Notes under the pieces: generated by a model
Databases searched by the model: none
What the model saw: the letters and a program-made list of their open reading frames with translations, nothing else
Told to the model about the DNA's origin: nothing
Program-made: the position numbers and the translations under genes
NCBI GenBank assembly: GCA_031769625.1
Contig: JAUIMM010000126.1
Span: 10,670,501-10,734,500, forward strand
Direction: 5' to 3'
DNA length: 64,000 nt
Source: Taudactylus pleione
Taxonomy: Eukaryota; Chordata; Amphibia; Anura; Myobatrachidae
Part shown: positions 46,448 through 57,405 of the stretch, one piece after another
Position numbering within the stretch: position 1 is the first letter of the stretch
Layout of the letters: each line of letters begins with the position of its first letter

Positions 46448-47446
46448 GCCTGACAGCACTCTCTTATCCCATATAAAGTTGACAACTCTGGGTGCTTTGT
46501 TTAATCTGTCTGAGTGCAGCCCTACTCTGAGATCTACCAGCAGGATTGGACTCAGAACAGAGAGCAGAATATCATCCAAACACATATGGTTAGTACATTA
46601 CTTTTGGTTTGATTGGCAGTTAAGCAAAATATTTTTTCACATTTAATAAGTATGAGATTTTTTTTCTTTTCTTTGTGTCACCTTAATACATTTCAATTAA
46701 GTAAAAAAATAAATTTGTCCACTTGAAAGCAACAGCAACTAAGGAAGCAATATATAGTTTTGGAGAGGTAGTAAAATATTATATGTCTTTAAACAGTTTG
46801 TGTGCACCCCTTAGCATTGTTAGATGATGACAACGACAAATAGATAGACATGTTTTTCTTTTATCAACCATATTGTCATTTTCACATCTAACTTGTACTG
46901 TGCTTGTCTATTGCCGCTGGGACAACAAAGGATATACTGTATATTATTTTCCAGTGTATCTATGTTTTATGCCCTGGATGGATATTGCTTAAGCTGACAG
47001 CAGAAATAGGAAAGGGGAATTTCTAGTAGCAACAAAAACAAACAAACAAAAATGTTGTTTTGTCTAAAATATATAGTATATGCTTTGTTTCATTATTTTT
47101 TAAAACCTTTTTCATATATTTATCTGTAAGTGAATTTTCAGTTAATTCAACAACATGATGAATGAGAGGAATGAAATTGTGATTCAAAGGTTAAAATTGC
47201 CTTTGGCAAACAAAAGAAAATGCCAATAGAAAAAATATTTATTTGAGAAACAGAAGAGAGAAATGTCCGTCTGTCCCTTCCCTTCCACTTCACTGTAAAT
47301 AGAAGCAAACTGTTTCACATGATTTGCAGGAGACGCCAATACCAGGGTTGTGCCATACAGCGAGATGAGGCTCTATGTTTAAATTTGCTTAGAGATTTGA
47401 AAAAAAACGACTTTATTTCCTTTTATTACTGCAAAATTTAATTTTA
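46448..47446. other. Unassigned AT-rich DNA
   Basis: No feature recognised; contains AAACAAACAAACAAAAA at about 47037-47052 and long T-runs. Confidence 0.45.
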
Positions 47447-48195
47447 AGCTGGGCACACACTGGAGCGATGGGCATTTGTTCCGACATCGGAACGAATGCC
47501 CTTGAACGGGGATTGCCCGTGCACATGGAACGATCACTGGGCCTAATTCAGACCCGCTCGTGAGAGCTGACTGCTTGCAAGCGGGTTGATGTTGCCCAAG
47601 CGCACATGCGCACGACGGAGGCGGCTCATTCGTGCACATGCGCGAGACCCAAATAACGAAGGCCAAGCCGTCGTTATGGGTCTCGCACCAAAGGGGGCGT
47701 GCTGTCGATGGTGAGTGACAGCACGCCCCATTTGGTGGGCGTGCCAGGGGCGTGGCTGCCTAGACGGAGGCGTTCACATGGGAACGCCTACCGTCTGGGA
47801 CTGGCCCCACTGACATCACTAGTGATGTCAGTGGGAGTGCTTTTGGCTCTGATAGAGCCAAAAGCACTCCAGGGCTTGCGGCAGCGAGACCCTACCGCAA
47901 GGGTCTTGTCGCAACCCCGATGGTCGCGATGGTCTTGACCATCGTGACCATCATTTTGGCCGCTCGCTACAGCTATGCGAGCGGCCAGGAGGTCGCTCCA
48001 AACAGTAAGAGGGACGGCCCTGATTCAGAGCGAGCGCTCTGTCAGAGCGTCCGGCTTTGAATCAGGGCCACTGTTCTATACTTCATTAACTTACTACAGG
48101 TTGCTAGCGTTATCACTAGGTTTGACGTGCAGTGAATTGCTGGTACACACTGAAACGACATATTGGCCCGACGTCGCTCTGCTGTGTACCCAGCT
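47447..48195. mobile_element. AGCTGGGTACACAC-ended MITE, interrupted
   Basis: AGCTGGGCACACACTGGAG (47447) and CTGTGTACCCAGCT (ending 48195) are inverted ends. The first 90 bp include a hairpin (TTCCGACATCGGAA) and the body is broken at 47539 by another MITE, resuming at 48070. Without the insert it is about 215 bp. Confidence 0.7.
47539..48069. mobile_element. GC-rich GGGCCTGATTCAG-family MITE, copy 2, TSD ACT
   Basis: GGGCCTAATTCAGACCCGC at the left; the right end has the hairpin GCCCTGATTCAGAGCG...TTTGAATCAGGGCC. ACT flanks both sides (47536-47538, 48070-48072). The central hairpin GGGGGCGTGCTGTCGAT...GACAGCACGCCCC (47693-47728) and the CACTAGTGATGTCAGTGGGA and GCTCTGATAGAGCC palindromes are shared with copy 3. 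It lies inside the 47447-48195 MITE. Confidence 0.9.
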
Positions 48196-48264
48196 ATAGT
48201 TTAGTTCAGATTATATTCAAAGCATCCTGAAGCTTTCAGGCAAAATGCACTGCAAACTGTAGAT

Positions 48265-48628
48265 CAAGGATGGGGAACCTCAGGCCCGGAGGCCATATAA
48301 GGCCCCCGAAATCATTTGGTCTGGCCCTCTGAGCTTTTTTCTGCTAGCCGCATCTGGATTGCAGGGTGGCTGTAATGGCACCCTGCAGCCAGAATCTATG
48401 CAGCAGTGCCATCTGGAGCGATCTTAGGACTCTTCAGACAGTCACACCGCTGCCCTTACAGCTCACCGGAGCATCCTCAGGATGCTCCAGGCATTGCTGT
48501 AATCACTGTCGATTGTGGCCCCGTACCTGTGTGACATCACACAAAGGGGGTGTGGCCTGCACCGGGCCCGTGAATAATGTTATATATATCAAAATGGCCC
48601 TTGGCAGAAAAAAGGTTAACCACCCTTG
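48265..48628. mobile_element. hAT (Charlie-like) MITE, near-perfect 8-bp TSD
   Basis: CAAGGATGGGGAACCTCAGG and AGGTTAACCACCCTTG are inverted hAT ends of the CAAGGGTG type. The octamers CTGTAGAT (48257-48264) and CTGTAAAT (48629-48636) match at seven of eight positions. GGCCCGGAGGCCATA and GGTCTGGCCCTC are typical of this group from recall. No coding sequence. Confidence 0.9.
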
Positions 48629-48780
48629 CTGTAAATGAACTAAATAGAATTTAGATACACACATACCCCAATGAAAAGGGCTTATTTCTGTACAGCAGTG
48701 TAACCTGTGAGAGATAACCACTGTTTTTTTAAATTAACAATAATCACTTTCTGGTTACCTAAGGCAACAATGTGACCTAG

Positions 48781-48953
48781 GGGGAGATATGCTAAACTCT
48801 GGAAAGTGATAAATTGGAGAGTGATAAACTACCAGCCACTCATCTCCTAACTGTCATGTTACAGGCTGTGTTGGAAAAATGACAGGAGCTGATTGGTTGG
48901 AACTTTATCACTCTCCAATTTATCACTTTCCAGAGCTTAGTACATCTGCCCCC
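48781..48953. mobile_element. Foldback MITE (AGATGTACTAAGCTCTG type)
   Basis: GGGGGAGATATGCTAAACTC pairs with GAGCTTAGTACATCTGCCCC, and inner TGATAAATTGGAGAGTGATAA pairs with TTATCACTCTCCAATTTATCA. CTA and TAA flanks leave a shared TA. Third copy of the family found at 7099 and 22966. Confidence 0.85.
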
Positions 48954-49855
48954 TAATCTGATATTTATCACAAAATCCTTTAAAACAAATAAACAAAGAG
49001 GGGGAGAAATACTTGTACTGCCCTTTTCCTTACCTCAGTCATTCGATTGCTCTAGATGCTGTTAATAGTTATTTACAAAGAAAGCTTGAAATGAAACATA
49101 TATACTACACCACCTACACAACTTTAGTATAGGGACAGAACAGAAGAACACTTGAGACAGACTTTTGTGACCTTAAGAAATTTAGGAAGTGTGCTGAAGT
49201 CAGTAATGAGGTGTTTTGTGAGCAAGAGTTTATAAAGTAAAAAAAAAGAGAGAGAGAGATAATAAAGGTGATGGAGGAGTTAGCAGCAATCGTAAGGACT
49301 GGAGTGTAAAACTGCAGGGAAAATGGAATGTGATAAACAGGCTTTACTATGTTGTTCTTATTGAAACCCCGAAGAATACAATTAGCTGTACTGCATACTT
49401 TGTATTGTGTGATAGATTTCACTTTTTTATGTTCCAGTCTCTGCAATTCTCTTAGAAATATTAGTAATAATTTGTCTAAAGAAATCTCAGGTTCATAAAA
49501 GAGAGAAAGAACCAGAACAAAAGCATTCAGAGGAAAAAAGGGCAAGCATAGTTTATATATGTAATAAAAACAGGTTAGTGTACTGGATACTTTATAATAC
49601 AAAACACTGTATGAGGAGTTAGTGCTATAAACAGACTATGACATCTTTATTAACAAATCCTGTCCATACAGTATACACCATCTTATCAAGTTGCTGTGCT
49701 ATTTTGGAGAGGGTTGATTTAAATTGTCCAGTTTTGCACAGTTCTTAACAGAGAATGTAAAAGCATAAAAGGCACCATCATCAGTTCCATGATCTGGGCT
49801 GATAATAGTAATGAGCTGATCTAATGTGACATCTTTTAGCTTATACATAATAATA

Positions 49856-49888
<33 letters not shown>

Positions 49889-50040
49889 AAAAAGTTGACA
49901 TAAGGCCAGGGTCATAATCAGAGAGTTTCAGTGCAACCACTTATTTCAATTCTCAAATGGTTAAACAGTACAAATAAGTATTTTATAACTAAAACTTTAT
50001 TACATTATGAAACATTTAACTACTGTGCATGTGACCTAAT
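48954..50040. other. AT-rich DNA with a (CAA)n microsatellite
   Basis: No gene; (ACA)n of about 30 bp lies at 49857-49890. The minus frame of 162 codons at 49114-49602 is AT-rich, Phe/Leu/Ser-biased and without a domain; a start and stop of chance are more likely. Confidence 0.45.
49857..49890. repeat. (CAA)n microsatellite
   Basis: About ten uninterrupted ACA units followed by an A-run. Confidence 0.95.
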
Positions 50041-50665
50041 CTGGGTACACACCTATACAATCGTCTAACCGTTCTTTCGATTTTGACCTGTTCATTCATT
50101 TAATAAGAGTGTGTATGCACCTTCGACAAGTTTTGTCAGAGGAAAATTGGTTGAATCAAAGGATCACATCCGATTCAAAGGTGCCATATTGGCCTAAAAG
50201 TGAAGTGTGTATGCACCTTCGACCGTTCTTACGACCATCCTTGCAAAGTCCCTCCAGCAGCAGCGTAGCCTTTGTGGGCGTGCACAGGGCCATAGTGAGC
50301 CTTTTCAGGCCCTGGTAATTTTGGGGTGAGTGTCCTAATGTCAGTAGTTGTGGCCAAGCTTCCTTAAAATAAATAAAAATAGTATTTGTAATGTGCCTCT
50401 CAGCCAGGGGTAACTCCAGGGTGGGAGGCACAATCAGTGTTATCGTTCCCTTACCCCCTGCATAGCCAGGTGAGACTGCTGCTGCCAATCGTTGGCGGCA
50501 TCCTCTGGAGGGGCCCCGCCTGGCCCCTCCATCAAGCCCGTTCCTGAGTATATGTACCCACTCTCCTCCCTCTCTGCGCCCCTGGATGTGCATAATTAAG
50601 CTTCCAAAATTTTGGTCTGAAGGGGATCGAAGGTCGCAAGTAAGGATGGGTACCCATTAGGTGAT
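50041..50665. mobile_element. TGGGTACACACC-type MITE with a possible hAT insert
   Basis: TCTGGGTACACACCTATAC at about 50040 and ATGGGTACCCATTAGGTGA at about 50647 resemble the AGCTGGGTACACAC family. GTGTGTATGCACCTTCGAC occurs twice (50109 and 50206). CAGGGGTAACTCCAGGGTG at 50406 and CTGCGCCCCTGG at 50574 suggest a hAT-like insert, without a confirmed duplication. Confidence 0.45.
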
Positions 50666-51149
50666 ATATTGGACAATATGTTGTATTGAGGCAAAACGGA
50701 ACTACATATCATTCACATAGCATAGTGTGTACACTCAATCACACATTCACGTGTGTCATTCATCACTTCTTCACTTCTAATGTACTGCATGTCAGATGGG
50801 AAGATGTCGTGAATGATGATGTGCACATCGTGCTGTATGTATGCTCAACCGGAAGACCACAAAATATGTTTCCTCTGAAGACAACACGTGAACTGCTAGT
50901 GATCTACTGTACATGATGATTGCACAGTGCATACAGGAGAAAAGATTAATTGGATACAATCCCATCTGCTCTTGTAGTACAGTAGGTACAGTAAATTACA
51001 ATTATTTTTCTTTATTTATAAGCACTAATATGTTATACTGAGCTTTACAGAAAATTACTGATTCAGATTTGCTCACATCTTGGCTGCAGTCACACTCACA
51101 TTGCGTGCACAGAACTAAATGCAGATGTTCATCCGTATGTTATCACCAC
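50666..51149. other. Unassigned AT-rich DNA
   Basis: No feature recognised. ATGTCGTGAATGATGATGTGC near 50804 and GTGTACACTCAATC near 50727 may belong to the preceding MITE. Confidence 0.35.
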
Positions 51150-51157
51150 ATCCCTAC

Positions 51158-51413
51158 TAGGGATGTGCAGGCTCGGATAGGTTCGAGTTTGCACGTGGAG
51201 TTCGGATTTTTCCCTCCAAAAAAACGGAACTCAGAACGAGGCAAAACGTCATCTTACATGGACGAACATCATCATTCCTGGTCTTTTGTCCAGGAATGAT
51301 GATGTTCGTCCATGTAAGATGACGTTTTGCCTCGTTCTGAGTTCCGTTTTTTTGGAGGGAAAAATCCGAACTCCACGTGCAAACTCGAACCTATCCGAGC
51401 CTGCACATCCCTA
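51158..51413. mobile_element. Perfect 256-bp palindromic hAT MITE, TSD ATCCCTAC
   Basis: Two 124-bp arms are exact reverse complements around an 8-nt loop (TCTTTTGT). The ends are TAGGGATGTGCAGG / CCTGCACATCCCTA. ATCCCTAC is duplicated exactly at 51150-51157 and 51414-51421. CGAGGCAAAACGTCATC (51237-51253 and inverted at 51318-51334) also occurs at 26969-26985 in the large hAT. Arms without one mismatch suggest a very recent insertion or ongoing correction between arms. Confidence 0.95.
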
Positions 51414-51421
51414 ATCCCTAC

Positions 51422-52845
51422 CCATACATTTGTTTAAATAGCTGTCATTACTATCAGCATGCACTTGCACAATCCCTATCCCTGGTGCTTGAGATGTGTC
51501 TGAAATCAGACAGATATCTGCATATGCACAACAATAACCCACAAGGTGCAACATACAAACTACACATAGATAGCACCATGGCTAGGCAGCACTGCAATAA
51601 GCTGTGCTAAGTTATAGGCTATAGACTTTGAGTAGTTAGCTTGTAAATGTCTCAGATGACTTTAGGCTGTACTCCAACAAGGAATAATATGGTAATTTAG
51701 TGATTGAAAACTTTGACATATGATTATTACATAACGTAGATTACAGGTATCAATAAATGATCATTCATACTTTGCATAAGCTACACAACTGGCAAATAGC
51801 GCAGCACAGGGCGGGGCACTGTTTGCCAGGGGGGAGGCAATTTGCCAGGACAACTGCCATTAGCACTCACACCTCCCCCAACTCCACCACTGTTAGCCCT
51901 CACACCTTGCCCAACTCCACTTTATTATCAGCACCATTATCAGCAGCAGCAGCCGCCACAGAGTACTGTATTAATCTGATCATGTGGCTGTGACATTGAG
52001 TTTATCTCAGTCATCATTACACACACCTTTCTCATCTGGCTATAAATTCAGGAGCTGTCAGTCTGCGGTGGCCTCGCTTCTCCAGCTGTGATTGGTGCAG
52101 GCACAATGAAATCTCACTCAGTAGCTGGGTAAAGTGATGGGACCGCAGCGCGTGGTCAGCATAGGAGGCACACACAGCAAGGTAAGGTGTATGTACATGG
52201 TCCGCCTTGTCAATAATTCGGCTCTTATAATGGTGACGGGCAAGAGCAGGTGGGCACCGTCAGATTTGATGGTGCTGGCTAGGTGACTACAATAATAGCC
52301 CTGCTTGCCCGCCCCTAGAACCGCCACTATTTACAGATGTGTCCTCATACATCTAGTGTCTATACAACTGAGCATCTCCGAAAGATGTAGAGTGCCTTAT
52401 ATTTCTTTCATTTTTGCATTTTAAATTCCTTTCTTATTCTTTAAGGCATCTAAAGGTGACATATTTTCCTCCAAGACACTGATTTTTAATCCCAATGCTT
52501 TCTATCTTAATTCGCAATGAGGAAATCCCTTCATAACCTAGATAAACTCAATAAAGATTTAAAATCAAAGGTTATCTTGCAGAATGCTCACTAATGAGAA
52601 AAGAAAGACTTTGAGGCTTTTATAGGGTTTGCTTCTTGTCCAAATGGATGTGAAGCAAACCCCATAAACGCCTCCACTGGATTGTAAGTATGCACTACCT
52701 TGAAAAATAGCTCCTGCAAGAACAAACACGTCTGTGCCTGCTGCATGCTTTACCTACATTGAACCCTACTCCAGAGAATACCTCCCAGTTAATGAGACAT
52801 GTAGGGTGGATCCTGAACCACTCCATTTGAAAAAACCATGCTGGA
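51422..52845. other. Unassigned, with hAT-end and hairpin remnants
   Basis: No gene. CCCCTAGAACCGCCACTA at 52312-52329 looks like the right end of a hAT element (inverted TAGTGGCGGTTCTAGGGG), with no left partner found. GGGTTTGCTTC at 52625-52635 pairs with GAAGCAAACCC at 52652-52662. CAGCAGCAGCAGCCGCC lies near 51940. Confidence 0.4.
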
Positions 52846-53362
52846 GAGCGGTACAATAATGAGTGTCTGCAGGCAATAGTGAAGCATGATGGAGGTTCCA
52901 TTCAAGTTTGTGGCTGCATTTCAGAAAATGGAGTTGGGAATTTGGTCAGGATTAATTGTGTCCTCAATGGTGAGAAATACAGGCAGGTATTTATACATCA
53001 GGCAATATCATCAGGGAGGTGTCTGATTTGCTCCAAATTTATTCTGTAGCAGGACAATGACCCCAAACATACATCCAATGTCATTAAGAACTATCGTCAG
53101 TGTAAAGAAGAACAAGGAGTCCTGGAAGTGATGATATTGCCCCCACAGAGCCCTGATCTCAACATTATCGAGTCTGTCTGGGATTACATGAAGAGACAGA
53201 AGGATTTGAGCAAGCCTACATACAAGATCTGTGGTTAGTTCTCGAAGATGTTTGGAAAAACCTACCTACTGAGTTCCTTCAAAAACTGTGTGCAAGTGTA
53301 CCTAGAAGAATTTAAGAATTGATGTTGTTTTGAAGGCAAAGAGTGGTCACACCAAATATTGA
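52846..53362 (+). pseudogene. Broken Tc1-like transposase (3' half)
   Basis: In one frame, GERYNNECLQ, VKHDGGS, QDNDPKHTSN (second catalytic Asp region) and PPQSPDLNIIES (catalytic Glu at 53170-53172) can be read, typical of Tc1 transposases. A stop (TAG at 53047-53049) precedes QDND, and the frame differs before the natural end AKSGHTKY (stop TGA 53360-53362), so at least one frameshift is present. The N-terminal DNA-binding domain and the first catalytic Asp are missing or unrecognisable. Inactive fossil. Confidence 0.9.
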
Positions 53363-53476
53363 TTTGATTTAGATTCCTCTTCTGTTCATTCACTTAGCAT
53401 TTTGTTAAGTGATAAAAATAAACTATTAACACCTCTATGTTTTTCCACACCTGCCTAAAACTTTTGCACAGTACTG
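53363..53476 (+). mobile_element. 3' UTR and right TIR of the Tc1 element
   Basis: CCACACCTGCCTAAAACTT and TTGCACAGTACTGTA end the element just before the (TA)n tract. The matching left end is not found, so the element is 5' truncated or too diverged. Together with the preceding pseudogene it forms one Tc1 relic. Confidence 0.8.
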
Positions 53477-53508
53477 TATATATAATTATATATATATATA
53501 TATATATA

Positions 53509-53574
<66 letters not shown>
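53477..53574. repeat. (TA)n microsatellite
   Basis: Nearly pure TA with AATTA and ACAG interruptions directly after the TA target site of the Tc1 relic. Confidence 0.95.
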
Positions 53575-53576
<2 letters not shown>

Positions 53577-54558
53577 TTGGGGTAGAGTTGTGTATTTCAA
53601 AAAAAGAAAAAAAGCAAGATAGGGAGAGTATAGAACCCTGTATAGGGACTCTCAGAGCTTAGAGATACATAAAATTACCGTAAGCTGCAAGTCAGGTCAG
53701 ACACATTCACTGCCATATGGTCTCCTTGAATAACCCTTTTAAACTTTGATGTAGCCCAACTCCCCTCTAGTTAAGAAGCCATAGCCTGTAGCTGCCACCC
53801 TCACCCCGCCAACACCCCCCAAAAATAAACATTAAAACTGTATTCCTTCTAAAATATTTATTTTGTTGTTAACATTATGATGAATAACAATGTTGGTCCT
53901 TTAGTAATCTTAGTTTACTACTTGTGATATCTTTGTCTGCCAATAATATAAAGTTAGAAAATGCAGAAAAACCAATGTATTTATTTTATATTAAATTCAA
54001 TGTTTGCTTTTTTCTGTTCTTTATTTTTACTACTAAGAATACACACTTCTTCTTGTGTTTCAAATATTACTTTTAACTCATCAAATGCAGGGGACGTTGC
54101 CAAACACTGCAGTCCAGGATAGCAATTTGCCAAGCTCCCATGCTCTCAAGGTGTTAAGAAAATGGGGACTGTTGGTTCTGTCTACAAAGCTAATTGAAAT
54201 GAGGGTCCTGCCAGGAAGAGAAGCCAATTCATCTTCGCCTAGCAGTTTATCCTTGGGAGTGTAAATCAGGTTCATAAAGAGTTGCAATCTTTAAACGCCA
54301 TCTGAAGATAACACCTTTCTGATGTTTCTTAGAACTGTTTGATTGCTGCAGTATGGGGTAAACATACAATTTATAAAAACAGTTTCTCTGCAAAAGATTG
54401 GTTCTGCTTTCCCTACTGTGAACTACATATAAGCAAAAAGAAATTCTTCATTCAGTATGTGCAAGTAGGATCTGGTCCCATGTATAAGGTAATTCTGAAG
54501 AACTGTTGTCACTGTTGCACAAATTATGCTCTTCAGCCCCCAGTGACTTGTTCTTGAA

Positions 54559-54560
<2 letters not shown>
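53575..54560. other. Unique DNA; candidate conserved block
   Basis: No gene. The stretch 54080-54300 has balanced composition, no repeats and overlapping frames on both strands (54055-54264 and 54081-54287), a texture often seen in conserved non-coding elements. No domain is evident in either frame. Confidence 0.3.

Positions 54561-54632
<72 letters not shown>
54561..54632. repeat. (TA)n microsatellite
   Basis: About 70 bp of TA with one CTGTA interruption, then CACAC. Confidence 0.95.
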
Positions 54633-54633
<1 letters not shown>

Positions 54634-55320
54634 TAGAAAGCTTTCTTTTTTATTACTCTGTCACTCTGCCTGCAAGGAGAACCCATTGGAGTATTTTGCG
54701 CACAAAACCAATTTACGAAACCTGGAACCATGCCAATCTGAAGGCAAAGCTATTGAATGGAATTACTTCAGTACAGCTTGATGATTTTACCCAACTGGAT
54801 AACCGCTATTGTTTCCTAAGTGTCTGACAAATAACTTTAGCTTGTACCATGAGGGAAGGCAGCTTACATACATTGGCTTACAACTTGTTCAGCGTATTGA
54901 TGTAATCCAATGAACCTTATTCAATGATGGAAGCATTCAGTGAAAAATTGCAGTATGCTTGCCAGTGAACAAAAATCAACTGCTATTGTTATAAGGTATA
55001 AAAATTACAATTATTATAATCTTGCTACAGAGATTCCTTCCATCCAAGCAAGAGCTGATTTTAGAATCCCATGCTAGCAACCGGGTATTAAAAAAACGGG
55101 CAAATTAAGCTGGCAGAAAATGTGCTGTAACAAATTTGATTCCATGTTTCTGCTTTAAAGCAGTTTTGTTTGGACTATAGGCCTAGAGACTACAATCCAA
55201 ACAAAGATATATATACAGCACAGGTCCGGCACTCCAGATACGGTATGCATCGTGGCATGGATGAGCGTTGCTACATCTGTATGATGCATTTTTGCACTGC
55301 GCAAGTATGTGTTATGTAGA
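54633..55320. other. Unassigned intergenic DNA
   Basis: No gene. The part 54690-54900 is unique-looking with no repeat ends. GCAGGGCGTGCG-type words are absent and nothing else is recognised. Confidence 0.4.
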
Positions 55321-55324
55321 TTAA

Positions 55325-56958
55325 AGCTGGGTACACACTATACAGATCGGAACAATATTTCGTACACATCATATACTGTGTATGCCCGATACATCGTTCA
55401 CGATGGTCTTTCATTGCATTATCCCATCTGTTGTGCTGCACAGCGAATGGGAGGATGCAATGAATGTATGAATACCCCTAAATCTATATATCCAAAATGT
55501 TGCTATTTAGCGCTACAAGTCGCATAAGAAATAATTGCTTTCCAATCCAATTGTGGTTCCAATGCACAAAAAGGTATATTGCAATAAAAAGAAAGTTACA
55601 TGGTTAGATCTAACACAATTAACGTAAAAAGCAAGTAAATACAAAGGTACAAACTGATACATACGCGTGCGCACTGGCCCAGTATGCAGTATTTCAATCC
55701 ATCAATGAATCTGTGGTCACCCTCACCCAAGGATATGGAGGAAATGGCTGACTACTGCCCCAGCTCACAAGCCTATATTCGGTACTGGTTTCAGAGACAA
55801 CAAAGGCACAGAATAACAGATGCTCATTGGTTCTTGCTTCAGGTCACTCCGTTCATTGGTTAGTTCATATGGTATCATCAGAGGTATGGATCAGCTTTCC
55901 AACTGCTTCTTTGTGTAGGTTTCCCTCCGAAGAACTAATAAAAACACTACATACAGAGATACATTCTAACCTATAATTCATATCTTGCGAACGCATGCTA
56001 CGATCTCCTTGCCGATAGAACCAATGATCTGCAAATAAACAGGGATTTAGAATGGTACCAAACATGACATGTCCAATAGTTATGTTCCTTAAATATCATA
56101 TACATACATTTCACAACATAATTATATGTTACTAAAACCTCTAATATCACATTTAATGTGAAGGAACCTTTTTATAAGTTATTGTATGTGTAAGTGTGAG
56201 AATATTGTGTCGTTTCGCTAGTTTGCATTGCGCATATGTGTGGGTTCATGTGCACTTCAAAAGTGCGTGCATATGTGTATGCATGTAAGTTTATGTGTGT
56301 GTGTTATCTAATTCAGTGTATTTGTGATGGATTAATATATATATTATCCATTTCTGACATACTTCAACAAGCTGCCCAAACTACAGTAAAAGGTGTAACA
56401 AGCAGAAAGGTTCACTTCCAAGCAGGGGGGGACCCCCAGCTGTTTGCCATTGCCACCCTGTCTGGTAGCTTGTGACAGGCTTTTCTCCATTTAATTAGAG
56501 TATAGGTGTCAGTTCCTATGAACCAAAACAGCTCCTAACAAAAAGGCATACAATTGTTAATGATCTGCAGGTTCCCGACAATGATTCCCAACCTTGCATT
56601 TAGACTGTGTTACATTTTTAATTATTTGTTACAGGCATATTGTAACAGTATGCGGAGTCTCTCAAAACACTCACAAGCATACACATCAAAACCTGTCTTC
56701 CAACTAAACCTTGTAGTAATATAAACACGCATTTGTGCGCATTGGAATTGCGCCGACACAGAACAGCATCCAAGCAATTCGTCATCAGACCACGGACGAC
56801 CAAATTGTCAGATAACAATTGCAAGTGATCATATCCAATTATCTGACTTGGACAAATAACATAGTGCTGTTACATGCAGCTTGTACTGATATATTGCAAC
56901 GATGTACACCGCTTAGTGCCTTGTTTATGGTGCACCATCGTAGGGTGTGTACCCAGCT
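55325..56958. mobile_element. AGCTGGGTACACAC-ended element flanked by TTAA
   Basis: AGCTGGGTACACAC at 55325-55338 and GTGTGTACCCAGCT at 56945-56958 are perfect inverted ends, bordered by TTAA on both sides (55321-55324, 56959-56962). A TTAA duplication recalls piggyBac, but the ends lack the CCY start usual there, so superfamily is open. The 1.6-kb body is non-coding and probably contains later insertions, for example around 55475-55900. Confidence 0.75.
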
Positions 56959-57061
56959 TTAAACACAATTCAGTTGTATCTACACTTATGTCTGAAGAGA
57001 TTTAACTGGGCGTAACAGGATGTTTTGACGTAAGGAGTTTAGTCAATGAAAGCAGGTCGAC

Positions 57062-57220
57062 GGGGGTTTGGTATATTTTGTCCACATTTATCATGTCAAC
57101 ATTCATAATATAATGCCCACATGGTTGTACATAGCATGAAGACAGTCAACATGTCACCAACATCATGTTGAAACTGATAAAATGTTGTCATAATTAGAAT
57201 GTTGTCAAAACAGTGCCGGT
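57062..57220. mobile_element. Relic of a TGTCAACAT-repeat MITE
   Basis: ATCATGTCAACATTCATAAT, CAGTCAACATGTCACC and ATGTTGTCATAATTAG are related to the TGTCGACATT motif at 24780-25020. Ends not defined. Confidence 0.4.
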
Positions 57221-57405
57221 GTATCACTTACCTGCTATTGGGTCTCCGTTGACACTGGCGGTTTCTTCTGGGTCCAGCGGTCAGGTATATTGACTTTTGG
57301 CTGTAATTGAGTGGCCAGTGATGCCCGAAACTGTAATCCTAACCTAACCTCCCGCTCCTGCAGCCTAAACCTAACCCTCTGCTCCCACAGCCTAACACTG
57401 TCAGC
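57221..57405. mobile_element. Short fragment with CCTAACCCT core
   Basis: CACTTACCTGCTATTGGG and CCTAACCTAACCTCC / CCTAAACCTAACCCTC resemble the inner part of the telomere-like MITE family, truncated on both sides. Confidence 0.45.

Noticed and set aside
46085..46585. 166-codon minus-strand frame
   Set aside because: It runs through the right end of a MITE with a clear 3-bp duplication; no domain, no splice context and no composition signal.
49114..49602. 162-codon minus-strand frame, hydrophobic
   Set aside because: AT-rich, Phe/Leu/Ser-heavy translation expected by chance; no family motif or gene context.
52312..52329. Right end of a hAT element
   Set aside because: CCCCTAGAACCGCCACTA fits a hAT end, but no left partner or 8-bp duplication was found, so no element is called.
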